A stretch of 64,000 bases of DNA from Sphingomonas corticis (lineage in GTDB: Bacteria; Pseudomonadota; Alphaproteobacteria; Sphingomonadales; Sphingomonadaceae), in assembly GCF_012035195.1 (NCBI RefSeq), contig NZ_JAAVJH010000010.1, forward strand, positions 1-64,000. The letters are read 5' to 3'. The position numbers and the translations under genes are program-made. Of this stretch, positions 7,782 through 17,568 are shown piece after piece. Positions within the stretch are counted from its first letter, which is position 1; each line of letters starts with the position of its first letter. The notes beneath the pieces are model-generated. The model was given only the letters and a program-made list of their open reading frames with translations. It did no database searches and was not told the origin of the DNA.

Positions 7782-10700
7782 ATGCGAAACAGCCTGTTTC
7801 TGGGCGCGGCAGCGATTGCGCTGGTCGCACCGGCCGCCGCGATGGCGCAGGAGACCACGTCGACGATCCGCGGGAACGTGACGTCCGGCGAGACGCCCGT
7901 CGCGGGTGCCCGCGTCGTAGCGACGCACGTGCCATCGGGCACCGTCACCGAGACGACGACCGATGCGAATGGCGCGTTCACGCTGAACGGCCTTCGCGCC
8001 GGCGGCCCGTTCACCATCGATGCCAGCGGCGATGCGGGCAGCACGCAGGTGACCGACGTATTCACCGTGGTGGGTCAGCCCTTCACGCTGCCGATCGATC
8101 TTGCCGCCTCGTCGGGTGGTGACGATATCGTCGTGACCGCGGGCTCGATCCAGGGTGCAGGCGTCACGTCGGACGGTCCGCAAACCGTGCTGACCGCCCG
8201 CGATATCGCCAAGGTGGCGTCGGTGAACCGCGATGTGCGCGACCTCGCGCGCCGCGACCCGTTCGCGAACCTCGACCCGTCGAACAGCCGCGCCGTCAGC
8301 TTCGCGGGCTCCAACCCGCGCTTCAATCGCTTCACCATCAACGGCGTGCAGGTCGGCGACAATTTCGGCCTCAACTCGGACTCCAACCCGACCGGACGCG
8401 GCCCGATCCCCTTCGACGCGATCGAGCAGTTCTCCGTGTCGATCGCGCCGTTCGACATCCGCCAGGGCAACTTCCAGGGCGGCGCCATCAACACGACGAT
8501 GAAGTCGGGCACGAACACCTTCCAGGGCACCGGCTTCTACTCGACCAGCACCGACGACATGCAGGGCAAGCGTTTCCGCGGGCTCGACATCTCCTCGACC
8601 CTGCCGGATTACAATTCGGAGACCTACGGCGCGACGCTGTCGGGCCCGATCATCGCCGACAAGCTCTTCTTCATGGTGTCGGCGGAGCGCAACACCGACC
8701 CGCGCCCGTTCACGCCCAGTGGCATCGACCAGGTGCCCGGCCTCACCCAGGCCACTTTGGACCAGATCACCGGGATCGCGCAGAGCCGGTACGGCTATGA
8801 TGCGGGCACGATCTTGCCGCTGAACAACCAGGTGGACGAGAAGATCGTCGGCAAGATCGACTGGAACATCACCACCGGTCAGCGCTTGTCGGTGTCGTAC
8901 ATCAACGCGTATGAATCGGCGGACGTGCTGCAGAACACGTCGGTGAACAATGCGGCGACGCCGTCGGTTGGCTTGTCGTCGAACGCCTACAGCCGCTCCG
9001 TGCTGCTGCGCGCGGGCATCGTCCAGCTGAATTCGGACTGGACCGACCGCTTCTCGACCGAGGTGCGCGGCCTCTACAAGTGGAACCGGGTGGGGCAGGA
9101 CGCGCTCGGCAATCGCAACTTCGCGCAGTTCCGCGTGTGCGCCGCTCCGACCAGCATCGCCGCCGCGTCGGGCTCCGACACGGCCACGGGTTGCGGCACG
9201 GGCGTGCCGATCATCTCGTTCGGTCCTGACATCAGCCGCCAGGCCAATCAGCTGTTCTTCGACACGTGGGGCGGCTCCGTCCTCGGCAAGTATTCGGCCG
9301 AAGGGCACGACATCCGCGCGCTGGTGGAGGTGAACCAGAACCGCACGTACAACCTGTTCCAGCAGAATGTGACGGGCAATTACTACTTCGACTCCATCGC
9401 GGACTTCCAGGCTGGCAACGCCAGCGGCGCCAACGTCGCGGTGCCGCTGAACGGCGATCTCAATTCCGTTGCCGCCGATTTCCGCTACACGCAGTTCACC
9501 TTCGGTCTCGAGGATGCATGGCAGGTCACCGACACGCTGCGCATCACGTCGGGGGTGCGCTACGATCTGTACTCGATGGGCGACACGATCCCGTTCAACC
9601 CCTTCTTCCAGGCGCGCACCGGTTTCCGAAATACCAAGACATTCAAGGGGCTGGATAACTTCCAGCCGCGTATCAGCTTCGAGTGGACGCCCGACCGCGC
9701 GCTGCGCCTGCGCGGTGGCGTCGGTATCTTCGGCGGGGGTTCGCCGGACATCTATCTGTCGAACAGCTTCTCGAACACGGGCGTTGTCGCCAACGCCTTC
9801 GCCAGCGGCAGCACGCTTGGCGTCGTGCGCGCCACGGCGGCCGGCACCGCCACGGCGACCTGCACCTCCGCCGTCTACAACGCGAGCGGCGTATGCACCG
9901 GGCTTCTGAACAACGTGACGGGCACCTCGGTGCCGACGGTGGCGACGAACTTCCTCGTCAACAACACCGGCGCGCTCGCAACCGGTCCGACCGCCGCGCT
10001 GGATCCGGACCTGCGCCTGCCGTCGAACATGAAGGCGACGATTTCGGCCGACTACGACCTGTTCGGCGTGAACATCGGCGGCGACTTCCTCTACACGAAG
10101 ACCCTGCACGCGCCGAGCTTCACCGACGCGCGCTCCATCGTGATCGGGACGCTCCCGGACGGTCGTCCGCGCTACAACGCCTCGACCCTCTACAACGGCC
10201 AGATCGCGACCACCGGCCTTGGCAGCGACAACAACAGCGACATCATCTTCTTCGACGAAACACGCGGACGCAGCTTCGTCGCGGTGGCGCGGGCTCAGAA
10301 GCGCTTCGACTTCGGCGTGGACCTGGGTGCCAGCTTCACCTGGCAGGACGTGAAGGACGTCAGCCCCGCAACGTCGTCCACCGCGGGCTCACTCTACGGC
10401 AACGCGCCGATGGTGAACCCGAACCTGCCGGCCTACGGCATCTCGAACGACCAGATTCGCTGGCTGGTGAAGTACAACGTCGGCTTTGACCGTGCGTTCT
10501 TCGGCGACTATCGCACGGTGGTGCAGCTGTTCGGCGAAACCCGGGCGGGACGCCCGTACAGCTACACGATGCGTAACAACGTGCAGAACCGTTCGCCGGT
10601 GTTCGGGACGATCAGCAACAACGACCGCTACCTGCTGTACGTGCCGACAAGCACGACCGACCCGATCGTGACCTATGATTCGACGGCGACGCGCGACTCG

Positions 10701-11117
10701 CTGGAGGCGTTCATCAACGGTAGCGAGCTCGCCAAGTATCGCGGCCGCATCGCGCCGAAGAACATCGCGCGCAACCCGGTCTACACGAAGATCGATCTCC
10801 ACCTGGAGCAGGAGATCCCGACCTTCGTGGGCGGTTCGCGGCTGTCGATCTTCGCCGACATCGAGAACCTGCCGAACCTGTTGAACAAGAACTGGGGCGG
10901 CCTGCGTCAGTTCGGCTTCCCGTACACCGGCCGTGTGGTGGACGTGACCTGCCTGACGACAGCGGGCAATGCGATCGGTGCCGGTACCGCGACGGCGAAC
11001 CCGACGCAGCCGTGCGCGCAGTATCGCTACTCGACCTTCAACGACCCCAACGAGCAGGCGATCGTGAACACCGGTTCGTTCTACTTCATCCGCGTCGGCG
11101 CGCGCTTCAGCTTCTGA
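7782..11117 (+). CDS. Oar-like TonB-dependent outer-membrane receptor
   Basis: An 1111-residue outer-membrane protein. A signal peptide (about 1-22, ending AAAMA before QETT) is followed by a carboxypeptidase-regulatory-like beta-sandwich domain (about 27-105), then a plug and a 22-strand type barrel with many Gly/Asn/aromatic strands, ending in the aromatic signature VGARFSF. The sandwich-plug-barrel order is that of the Oar family of large TonB receptors, common in sphingomonads. The cargo is unknown; these proteins are thought to take up peptides or glycans. A SusD-type partner is absent. A T-run terminator follows directly (11145-11184), then a LytS/LytTR two-component pair on the same strand. 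Confidence 0.85.
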   Translation: MRNSLFLGAAAIALVAPAAAMAQETTSTIRGNVTSGETPVAGARVVATHVPSGTVTETTTDANGAFTLNGLRAGGPFTIDASGDAGSTQVTDVFTVVGQPFTLPIDLAASSGGDDIVVTAGSIQGAGVTSDGPQTVLTARDIAKVASVNRDVRDLARRDPFANLDPSNSRAVSFAGSNPRFNRFTINGVQVGDNFGLNSDSNPTGRGPIPFDAIEQFSVSIAPFDIRQGNFQGGAINTTMKSGTNTFQGTGFYSTSTDDMQGKRFRGLDISSTLPDYNSETYGATLSGPIIADKLFFMVSAERNTDPRPFTPSGIDQVPGLTQATLDQITGIAQSRYGYDAGTILPLNNQVDEKIVGKIDWNITTGQRLSVSYINAYESADVLQNTSVNNAATPSVGLSSNAYSRSVLLRAGIVQLNSDWTDRFSTEVRGLYKWNRVGQDALGNRNFAQFRVCAAPTSIAAASGSDTATGCGTGVPIISFGPDISRQANQLFFDTWGGSVLGKYSAEGHDIRALVEVNQNRTYNLFQQNVTGNYYFDSIADFQAGNASGANVAVPLNGDLNSVAADFRYTQFTFGLEDAWQVTDTLRITSGVRYDLYSMGDTIPFNPFFQARTGFRNTKTFKGLDNFQPRISFEWTPDRALRLRGGVGIFGGGSPDIYLSNSFSNTGVVANAFASGSTLGVVRATAAGTATATCTSAVYNASGVCTGLLNNVTGTSVPTVATNFLVNNTGALATGPTAALDPDLRLPSNMKATISADYDLFGVNIGGDFLYTKTLHAPSFTDARSIVIGTLPDGRPRYNASTLYNGQIATTGLGSDNNSDIIFFDETRGRSFVAVARAQKRFDFGVDLGASFTWQDVKDVSPATSSTAGSLYGNAPMVNPNLPAYGISNDQIRWLVKYNVGFDRAFFGDYRTVVQLFGETRAGRPYSYTMRNNVQNRSPVFGTISNNDRYLLYVPTSTTDPIVTYDSTATRDSLEAFINGSELAKYRGRIAPKNIARNPVYTKIDLHLEQEIPTFVGGSRLSIFADIENLPNLLNKNWGGLRQFGFPYTGRVVDVTCLTTAGNAIGAGTATANPTQPCAQYRYSTFNDPNEQAIVNTGSFYFIRVGARFSF

Positions 11118-11144
11118 TCCGCGCCCGCGCCTGACGCCTCAACG

Positions 11145-11184
11145 GGGCCGTCGTCCTGCAACGGACGGCGGCCCTTCTCTTTTT
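11145..11184 (+). terminator. Rho-independent terminator after the TonB receptor
   Basis: GGGCCGTCGTCC and GGACGGCGGCCC enclose a short loop and are followed by TTCTCTTTTT. This is a textbook intrinsic terminator and separates the receptor transcript from the sensor kinase gene 36 bp further on. Confidence 0.9.
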
Positions 11185-11219
11185 GCACCGGCCGGCGGTG
11201 CGCGTTAGAAGCGGCGCGC

Positions 11220-12365
11220 ATGGCGACGCTTCCCGCCCCCGGAACCCCCCTGGCGCCCACCGTCGGCGTCGCGAACCGCCCGCTGTTCGTGCGCCCGTTC
11301 TTCGAGGACAAGGCGGCTGCCTTCTGGAAGCTGCAGGCCGCCGGGTGGACCGGCTATCTGGTGCTGCGGTCGGTCTCGTCGCTGTCGACCAGCGTGTCGT
11401 TGCAGACGATCGTGCCGGTCATCATCGAATCGATCCTGGGCTATTGCATCACGCTGCTGCTCAGCGTCCTCTACGCCTCCTACCGCACCTTCCCGCGCGT
11501 CATGGGGGTCTTGCTGACGGTGCTGACGCTGGTCGGCGCCAGCCTGTTCTACGCCTTCCTCGACGCCTTCTCCTTCTCGTTCATGCGCGCGGTGCCGGGG
11601 GTGGACCTCGCCGCCTTCCTCGTGTGCTTCTACGTGTGCACCACGGTGCTGACGGGCTGGTCCGCGCTCTATTTCGGCATCAACTTCTACCTGATCGTCG
11701 AGGATCAGATCGACCAGATGCAGCTGCTGGAGACGCAGGCGTCCTCGGCGCAGCTGGCGATGCTGCGCTACCAGCTGAACCCGCATTTCCTGTTCAACAC
11801 GCTCAATTCGATCTCCACGCTGGTGCTGCTGAAGCAGACCGATCGTGCCAATGCGATGCTGTCGCGGCTGTCCTCGTTCCTGCGCTACACGCTCGCGAAC
11901 GAGCCGACCGCCCACGTCACCGTCGCGCAGGAGGTGGAGACGCTGAAGCTGTACCTCGACATCGAGAAGATGCGATTCGAGGACCGGCTGCGGCCCAAGT
12001 TCGACGTGGACGAAGCGGCGCAGCACGCGCGGCTGCCCTCGCTGCTGCTGCAGCCGCTGGTCGAGAATGCGATCAAATACGCGGTGACGCCGCAGGAACA
12101 CGGGGCGGAGATCTGCGTCACCGTGCGGCTCGTCGGCGACCGGGTGCTGTTGGGCGTATCCGACACCGGACCGGGATTGATGCCGACGAAAAGCCGTCCA
12201 AGCCTTTCAACCGGCGTGGGCATCGCCAATATCAAGGAGCGGCTGGCCCAGGCCTATGGCCCTGACCATCGCTTCGATGTGCGGGCCATGCCGACCGGCG
12301 GGTTCGGGGTCGAGATCGAGATCCCGTTCCAGCGCGAATTACCCGGCGAGCAGGGGGCGGCGTAA
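11220..12365 (+). CDS. LytS/YehU-type sensor histidine kinase
   Basis: A 381-residue membrane kinase. Four hydrophobic helices occupy about residues 40-160, with no obvious periplasmic sensor domain. The His_kinase family box follows, with the phospho-acceptor His189 in QLNPHFLFNTLNS, then an HATPase domain with N-box VENAIKYAV and G-boxes DTGPGL and GVGIANIKERL. This pattern is of the LytS/BtsS class, whose partners are LytTR-type regulators; one is encoded 38 bp downstream. The stimulus is unknown. Position behind a TonB receptor suggests, as inference only, that the pair senses nutrient or envelope state. Confidence 0.9.
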   Translation: MATLPAPGTPLAPTVGVANRPLFVRPFFEDKAAAFWKLQAAGWTGYLVLRSVSSLSTSVSLQTIVPVIIESILGYCITLLLSVLYASYRTFPRVMGVLLTVLTLVGASLFYAFLDAFSFSFMRAVPGVDLAAFLVCFYVCTTVLTGWSALYFGINFYLIVEDQIDQMQLLETQASSAQLAMLRYQLNPHFLFNTLNSISTLVLLKQTDRANAMLSRLSSFLRYTLANEPTAHVTVAQEVETLKLYLDIEKMRFEDRLRPKFDVDEAAQHARLPSLLLQPLVENAIKYAVTPQEHGAEICVTVRLVGDRVLLGVSDTGPGLMPTKSRPSLSTGVGIANIKERLAQAYGPDHRFDVRAMPTGGFGVEIEIPFQRELPGEQGAA

Positions 12366-12403
12366 CCACGCTCCTCCCGCCGGCAGTGGAGACCGTGTAC
12401 GAT

Positions 12404-13204
12404 ATGACCATCCGGACCATCCTCGTCGACGACGAGCCGCTCGCGATCCAGGGGCTGGAGCTCCGTTTGCAGGCGCATGACGACGTGGAGATCATCGCCA
12501 AGTGCCAGAACGGCCGTGAGGCGATCAGCGCGATCAAGACGCACAAGCCCGACCTCGTCTTCCTCGACATCCAGATGCCCGGCTTCGACGGGTTCTCCGT
12601 CGTGCAGGGGCTGCTGGACGTGGAGCCCCCGCTGTTCGTCTTCGTCACCGCCTATTCCGACCACGCCTTGCGCGCGTTCGAGGCGCAGGCGGTGGACTAT
12701 CTGATGAAGCCGGTGGAGGAGGCGCGGCTGGCCGAGACGCTGGACCGCGTACGCCAGCGCCTGTCGGAGCGGTCGAGCGTGGAGGAGGCGGCGAAGCTGC
12801 GCGAATCCCTGGCCGAGCATGCGCCCGAGGCGGCGGCGGAGATCGCCGACGGTGGGGGCGAGCACGCCACCAACCGCTTCGAGAAGATGATCAACATCAA
12901 GGACCGCGGGCAGATCTTCCGCGTCGATGTCGACACGATCGAGCGGATCGACGCCGCCGGCGACTATATGTGCATCTACACCGGCGACAACACGCTGATC
13001 CTGCGCGAGACGATGAAGGATCTGGAGAAGCGGCTGGACCCGCGCCGGTTCCAGCGCATCCACCGTTCGACCATCGTCAACCTGGACCTCGTGAAGCAGG
13101 TGAAGCCGCACACCAACGGCGAGTGTTTCCTCGTGCTCGATTCGGGCGCCAGCGTGAAGGTGAGCCGCAGCTACCGCGACGTGGTGGCGCGCTTCGTCCA
13201 TTGA
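12404..13204 (+). CDS. LytTR-family response regulator
   Basis: A 266-residue regulator: receiver domain (acidic pair DDEP at 9-12, phospho-acceptor Asp55 in LVFLDIQMPGFDG, Lys in the switch region LMKPVEE) and a C-terminal LytTR DNA-binding domain (from about residue 165; ERIDAAGDYMCIYTG, RRFQRIHRSTIVNLD). LytTR proteins bind pairs of short direct repeats. An ATG six codons earlier (12386) is possible, but MTIRTILVDDE is the usual N-terminus. It is operonic with the LytS kinase and its likely phosphate acceptor. The stop is 10 bp before the next gene (trhO), so read-through is likely. Confidence 0.93.
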   Translation: MTIRTILVDDEPLAIQGLELRLQAHDDVEIIAKCQNGREAISAIKTHKPDLVFLDIQMPGFDGFSVVQGLLDVEPPLFVFVTAYSDHALRAFEAQAVDYLMKPVEEARLAETLDRVRQRLSERSSVEEAAKLRESLAEHAPEAAAEIADGGGEHATNRFEKMINIKDRGQIFRVDVDTIERIDAAGDYMCIYTGDNTLILRETMKDLEKRLDPRRFQRIHRSTIVNLDLVKQVKPHTNGECFLVLDSGASVKVSRSYRDVVARFVH

Positions 13205-13214
13205 GCGCGCCCCG

Positions 13215-14135
13215 ATGATCGCGGTTGCCGCGCTCTACCGCTTCGCGAAGGTCGACGATCCGCAGGGTGCGCGCGGGCCGCTGCTGGCGCTCGCGCGCGC
13301 AGGCGGCGTGAAGGGCACGATCCTGCTGGCCGGCGAGGGCGTGAACGGCACGATCGCCGGGCCGCGCGCCGGTGTCGATGCGGTGGTCGCGTACCTGCGC
13401 GGCTGGCCGGACTGCGCCGACCTGTCGGTGAAGTGGAGCGAGGCGGCGGCGATGCCGTTCCACCGGCTGAAGGTGAAGGTGAAGCGCGAGATCGTGACCA
13501 TGGGGGTCGCGGTCGATCCGCTGGCGGATGCCGGTACCTATGTCGCCCCCGCCGACTGGAACGCGCTGATCGCCGATCCGGAGACGCTGCTGATCGACAC
13601 GCGCAATGCCTATGAGGTCGCGGTCGGCACCTTCCCCGGTGCGGTCGATCCCGGCACGCGGGGTTTTGCCGAGTTCCCGCACTGGTTCCGCGCCAACCGC
13701 GAGGCCCTGCTGGCGGGCAAGCGCCGCGTGGCGATGTTCTGCACCGGCGGCATCCGCTGCGAGAAGTCGACCGCCTTCCTGAAAGGGGAGGGGGTGGAGG
13801 CGGTGCATCACCTGGACGGTGGCATCCTGCGCTATCTGGAGGAGGTGCCCGCCGCGGACAGCGCCTGGACGGGCGAGTGCTTCGTCTTCGACCAGCGCGT
13901 GGCGGTGGGGCAGGGCCTCTCGCCGGGCACGCACGGCTTGTGCTTCGCCTGCCGGATGCCCGTGAGCGCACCGGATCGCGCCTCGCCGTTGTACGTGGAA
14001 GGCGTCAGCTGCCCCGCCTGCCACGACGCACGCAGCGCGGAGGAGCGCGCCGGCTATGCCGAGCGGCACCGCCAGCAGCGGCTGGCGCAGGCGCGCGGGA
14101 CGGCGCATGTCGGATGGGCCGGACCGGGCGACTGA
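13215..14135 (+). CDS. trhO: tRNA uridine(34) hydroxylase TrhO (rhodanese family)
   Basis: A 306-residue YceA-type protein that hydroxylates U34 of certain tRNAs, the first step to 5-carboxymethoxy- or methoxyuridine. The N-terminal acylphosphatase-like part (GTILLAGEGVNGTIAG) precedes a rhodanese domain with LIDTRNAYE and the active-site loop MFCTGGIRCEKST, whose Cys is required in homologues. A C-terminal zinc-type cluster is visible (CFACRMPVS and CPACHDA). Family length is normal. It follows the LytTR regulator by 10 bp without sharing an obvious function. Confidence 0.92.
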   Translation: MIAVAALYRFAKVDDPQGARGPLLALARAGGVKGTILLAGEGVNGTIAGPRAGVDAVVAYLRGWPDCADLSVKWSEAAAMPFHRLKVKVKREIVTMGVAVDPLADAGTYVAPADWNALIADPETLLIDTRNAYEVAVGTFPGAVDPGTRGFAEFPHWFRANREALLAGKRRVAMFCTGGIRCEKSTAFLKGEGVEAVHHLDGGILRYLEEVPAADSAWTGECFVFDQRVAVGQGLSPGTHGLCFACRMPVSAPDRASPLYVEGVSCPACHDARSAEERAGYAERHRQQRLAQARGTAHVGWAGPGD

Positions 14136-14157
14136 CCCCGGCCGGGCGCGGCGCCGG

Positions 14158-15459
14158 TCAGAAGCGTGCGCCCACCCCGGCGCTGATCGCCTTGTAACCG
14201 CCCGCCTTCGTGCCCGTGACGAACAGGCGCAGCGCGTCGCGCAGGTCGCGCTGCGACTCCTCGCGCCTGCGGATGCCCCAGGACAGCGCCACCTCGTGAT
14301 ATTGGTTCGCGTAGACGTCGGTGCCGGTGAACAACGTGTGCATGTAGCTGGCGCGCAGGGACGAGGCGCGCCCGCCGACCCGCATCGTCAGCGGCAATTC
14401 CGCGGCCAGGCCGTTGCGGAACACGGTGTTCTTCACGCCCGGATTGGCATCGTAGCCGAGCAGCAGCTTGCTGTTCAGCGTTTCGAAGCGCCCGATCATG
14501 TTGCCGAGCACGATCCGCGCGCGCCCGGCGTTGCCGATCACGAAGCGGCTGGCCAGCGCCGCGTTCACCGCGTGGCCCGCGACCCCCTTGTCGTCCGCGG
14601 TCAGGCCGTAGGCGATGCGCGGTTCCAGCGACCAGCGCCCGTCCACCACCGGCACCTCCAGGCCGACGCCGAACTGCGATGCCACGGCATAGCCGCCGCC
14701 CTGAGTCAGCTGCAGATTGCCCGCGCCGACCAGCTTCAGCATGGCGCGCTTGCCCTCGAACAGGCGATATCCGCGCTGGCTCGACAGATCGATCTGGTCG
14801 TAGTCGAACCGCCCGGCGGACACGCGTCGATATTGCGCGCCCAGCATGAAGGAGTTGTTGCGCTCGCCCGCGGTCTCCAGCGCGGAATTGCCCGCCGTCA
14901 GGTCCAGCGCGCCGCGCGCCATCACGCCTTGCACGCTGCTGGGATTGCCGGCGAGCGGATCGACCGGCGACACCCGTACCCAAGCGCGGTAGAGCCGCCG
15001 CTGGAAATCCTCGCCGGTGTCGGTCTCCGCATCGAAGACGTCGCTGATCGCGAGGTCGGACGAGTCCTGCCGGTCGATACCGGTGTAGACCAGCGCGTAG
15101 GTGCCGGTGCGATCGTCGAACGTCGGCACGCGCAGCCGGAAGGACGGGTCGTTGGCCTGGTAGGTGACGAACACCTCCACCCCGCGATAGTCGAGCACGG
15201 TCTGCACCAGGCTGGTGTCGCGATATTGCGGGTAGCGTTCCTCGATCGTGAAGACGTCGAACGGGATGGTGTCGCCGCCCTTCAGGTTCAGTCGGTCCGA
15301 CACCGTCCCGCCCGGGCCGTCGATGTTGATGCCGAAGCGGTAGGTGCCGTCCGCGTCGCCATAGTCGCCGAGCGGGCGCAATTGCGCGGTCGCCCCCGTG
15401 GCCGAGACGGCCGACAGCGTCATCGCCGCGCACGCGCGGACGAGAATTCTCCGTTGCAT
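14158..15459 (-). CDS. Outer-membrane beta-barrel protein of unknown function
   Basis: A 433-residue exported protein: signal peptide about 1-25 (ends ATGATA before QLRP), then a long series of alternating amphipathic strands ending in an aromatic C-terminus (SAGVGARF), which is the sorting signal of outer-membrane barrels. The first part after the signal repeats Gly and Asp, and could be a small passenger or periplasmic plug. I do not recognise a named family. It converges with trhO and is divergent from the ABC-F gene, so it is probably monocistronic. Confidence 0.6.
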   Translation of the reverse strand: MQRRILVRACAAMTLSAVSATGATAQLRPLGDYGDADGTYRFGINIDGPGGTVSDRLNLKGGDTIPFDVFTIEERYPQYRDTSLVQTVLDYRGVEVFVTYQANDPSFRLRVPTFDDRTGTYALVYTGIDRQDSSDLAISDVFDAETDTGEDFQRRLYRAWVRVSPVDPLAGNPSSVQGVMARGALDLTAGNSALETAGERNNSFMLGAQYRRVSAGRFDYDQIDLSSQRGYRLFEGKRAMLKLVGAGNLQLTQGGGYAVASQFGVGLEVPVVDGRWSLEPRIAYGLTADDKGVAGHAVNAALASRFVIGNAGRARIVLGNMIGRFETLNSKLLLGYDANPGVKNTVFRNGLAAELPLTMRVGGRASSLRASYMHTLFTGTDVYANQYHEVALSWGIRRREESQRDLRDALRLFVTGTKAGGYKAISAGVGARF

Positions 15460-15591
15460 GATGGCCTTGCCCCCCCAGGTCCGTACATCGGGTATGACGA
15501 CGAGAGGGCGCGCTCAACTTCGTTTCCATACAATCGTCGCGCGTCGGTGGGGCGCTTTCCCCCTTCCGCCCGATCCGCTACAGGCGCCTCC

Positions 15592-17439
15592 ATGCTCAAC
15601 CTCAACGGCATCACCGTGCGCCTTGGCGGGCGTACGATCCTGAACGGCGCGACCGCGGCGCTGCCGCCGGGCAGCCGCGTGGGGCTGATCGGGCGCAACG
15701 GCGCGGGCAAGTCGACGATGGTGCGCGTCATCGCCGGTCAGCTGGAGCCGGACGAGGGCAGCGCGGACATGCCCCGCGGCGCGCGCATCGGCTATATCGC
15801 GCAGGAAGCGCCGCACGGCACCGCCACTCCGTTCGAGACGGTGCTGGCCGCCGACGTGGAGCGCGCGACGCTGATGCATGCCAGCGAGACCGAGACCGAT
15901 CCGGAGAAGCTGGGCGACATCTACGAGCGGCTGATCGCGATCGACGCCTATGCCGCGCCGATGCGCGCCGCGCAGATCCTGATCGGCCTGGGCTTCGACG
16001 AGGAGATGCAGGCGCGGCCGCTCGACAGCTTCTCCGGCGGGTGGAAGATGCGCGTGGCGCTGGCCGCGCTGCTCTTCTCCAAGCCCGACCTCCTGCTGCT
16101 GGACGAGCCCTCCAACCACCTCGACCTGGAAGCGGTGATGTGGCTGGAGGACTTCCTGAAGGGCTATCCGGCGACGATCGTCGTCGTCAGCCACGAGCGC
16201 GATTTCCTGAACAACGTGGTCGACCACATCCTGCACCTGCAGGACGGCAAGGTGACGCTCTACGCCGGCGGTTACGATTCGTTCGAGCGCCAGCGCGCCG
16301 AACGCATGGCGCAGCTGGCCGCGGCGAAGGCGAACCAGGACGCGCAGCGCGCCAAGCTGCAGGATTACGTCGCGCGCAACTCGGCCCGCGCCTCCACCGC
16401 GAAGCAGGCGCAGAGCCGCGCCAAGATGCTGGCGAAGATGCAGCCGATCGCCGAAATGGCGAACGACCCGACTTTGTCCTTCGCCTTTCCCGACCCCAGC
16501 GAGCTGCGCCCGCCGCTCATCACGCTGGACATGGCCTCGGTCGGCTACGACGAGGTGCCGATCCTCAAGCGGCTGAACCTGCGGCTCGATCCCGACGATC
16601 GCATCGCGCTGCTCGGCCGCAACGGCAACGGCAAGACGACGCTGGCGCGGCTGCTGGCGGCGCAGCTGGCGCCGATGGACGGCGGCATGAGCGCGACGTC
16701 GAAGATGAAGGTCGGCTATTTCACGCAATATCAGGTGGAGGAGCTGGACGCCGACGACACGCCGCTGGAGCATATGACGCGCATCATGAAGGGGGCCACG
16801 CCCTCCGCCGTGCGTGCGCAGCTGGGGCGGTTCGGCTTCTCCGGCGACAAGGCGACGACGCGGGTCGGCAAGCTGTCCGGCGGGGAGCGCGCGCGGCTGG
16901 CGCTGGCGCTCATCACGCGCGACGCGCCGCACCTGCTGATCCTCGACGAGCCGACCAACCACCTGGACGTCGACGCGCGCGAGGCGCTGGTGCAGGCGCT
17001 GAACGACTATTCGGGCGCGGTGGTGCTGGTCAGCCACGACCGGCATATGCTGGAACTGACCGCGGACCGGCTGGTGCTGGTGGACGGCGGCACCGCGCGC
17101 GAGTTCGACGGCAGCATCGACGATTACATCGCTTTCGTGCTGAAGGGCGAGGCGAAGCCCGCGGCCAAGGCGAAGAAGGATAGAAAGGCGGAAGCCGCCG
17201 CGCGCGACCGCGAGGCGACGCTGCGCAAGGAGATCCGCCAGCTGGAGGAGGAGACCGCCCGGCTGACGCGCGAGCGCAACGCGATCGACCGCGCGATGTT
17301 CGATCCCGCCAGCGCGGAGGCGCGCTTCGCGACGCTCTCGATGGGCGAATTGTCGCGCCGCCGCGCCGAGGCGCAGGCCAGGGTGGAGGCGGCGGAGGCG
17401 AAGTGGCTGGAAGCGAGCGAGGCGCTGGAGGCGGCTTAG
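15592..17439 (+). CDS. ABC-F type ATPase (Uup/YheS-like)
   Basis: A 615-residue soluble protein with two ABC ATPase domains and no membrane part. Each has Walker A (GRNGAGKST at about 36-44; GRNGNGKTT in the second), signature (SFSGGW; KLSGGER) and Walker B with the ABC-F hallmark DEPSNHLD / DEPTNHLD. The inter-domain linker (about 230-300) is rich in Arg/Lys/Gln, as in ribosome-acting ABC-F factors, and a C-terminal coiled coil (about 530-610) follows. These proteins act at the ribosomal E site; which subgroup this is cannot be fixed by eye. It converges with the DUF3297 gene across a repeat locus. Confidence 0.92.
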   Translation: MLNLNGITVRLGGRTILNGATAALPPGSRVGLIGRNGAGKSTMVRVIAGQLEPDEGSADMPRGARIGYIAQEAPHGTATPFETVLAADVERATLMHASETETDPEKLGDIYERLIAIDAYAAPMRAAQILIGLGFDEEMQARPLDSFSGGWKMRVALAALLFSKPDLLLLDEPSNHLDLEAVMWLEDFLKGYPATIVVVSHERDFLNNVVDHILHLQDGKVTLYAGGYDSFERQRAERMAQLAAAKANQDAQRAKLQDYVARNSARASTAKQAQSRAKMLAKMQPIAEMANDPTLSFAFPDPSELRPPLITLDMASVGYDEVPILKRLNLRLDPDDRIALLGRNGNGKTTLARLLAAQLAPMDGGMSATSKMKVGYFTQYQVEELDADDTPLEHMTRIMKGATPSAVRAQLGRFGFSGDKATTRVGKLSGGERARLALALITRDAPHLLILDEPTNHLDVDAREALVQALNDYSGAVVLVSHDRHMLELTADRLVLVDGGTAREFDGSIDDYIAFVLKGEAKPAAKAKKDRKAEAAARDREATLRKEIRQLEEETARLTRERNAIDRAMFDPASAEARFATLSMGELSRRRAEAQARVEAAEAKWLEASEALEAA

Positions 17440-17474
17440 ACCGCGGTGCGCCTGTTCACTTCCCACACCCGCTC

Positions 17475-17526
17475 GGGCTGAGCGAAGTCGAAGCCCAAGC
17501 GCATGTCCTTCGACTTCGCTCAGGAC
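17475..17526. repeat. Paired inverted 22-nt repeat units (locus 1)
   Basis: Unit a (17475-17496) is GGGCT-GAGCGAAGTCGA-AGCCC; unit b (17505-17526) is its family member in reverse, GTCCT-TCGACTTCGCTC-AGGAC. Each unit can fold as a 5-bp stem with a 12-nt loop, and the two loops are exactly complementary. The locus sits between convergent genes. A second locus of the same design lies at 20313-20376. Confidence 0.85.
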
Positions 17527-17568
17527 GAACGAAGGTCGGGATGAACGCCGCTAGAAACGAAGCGAACG

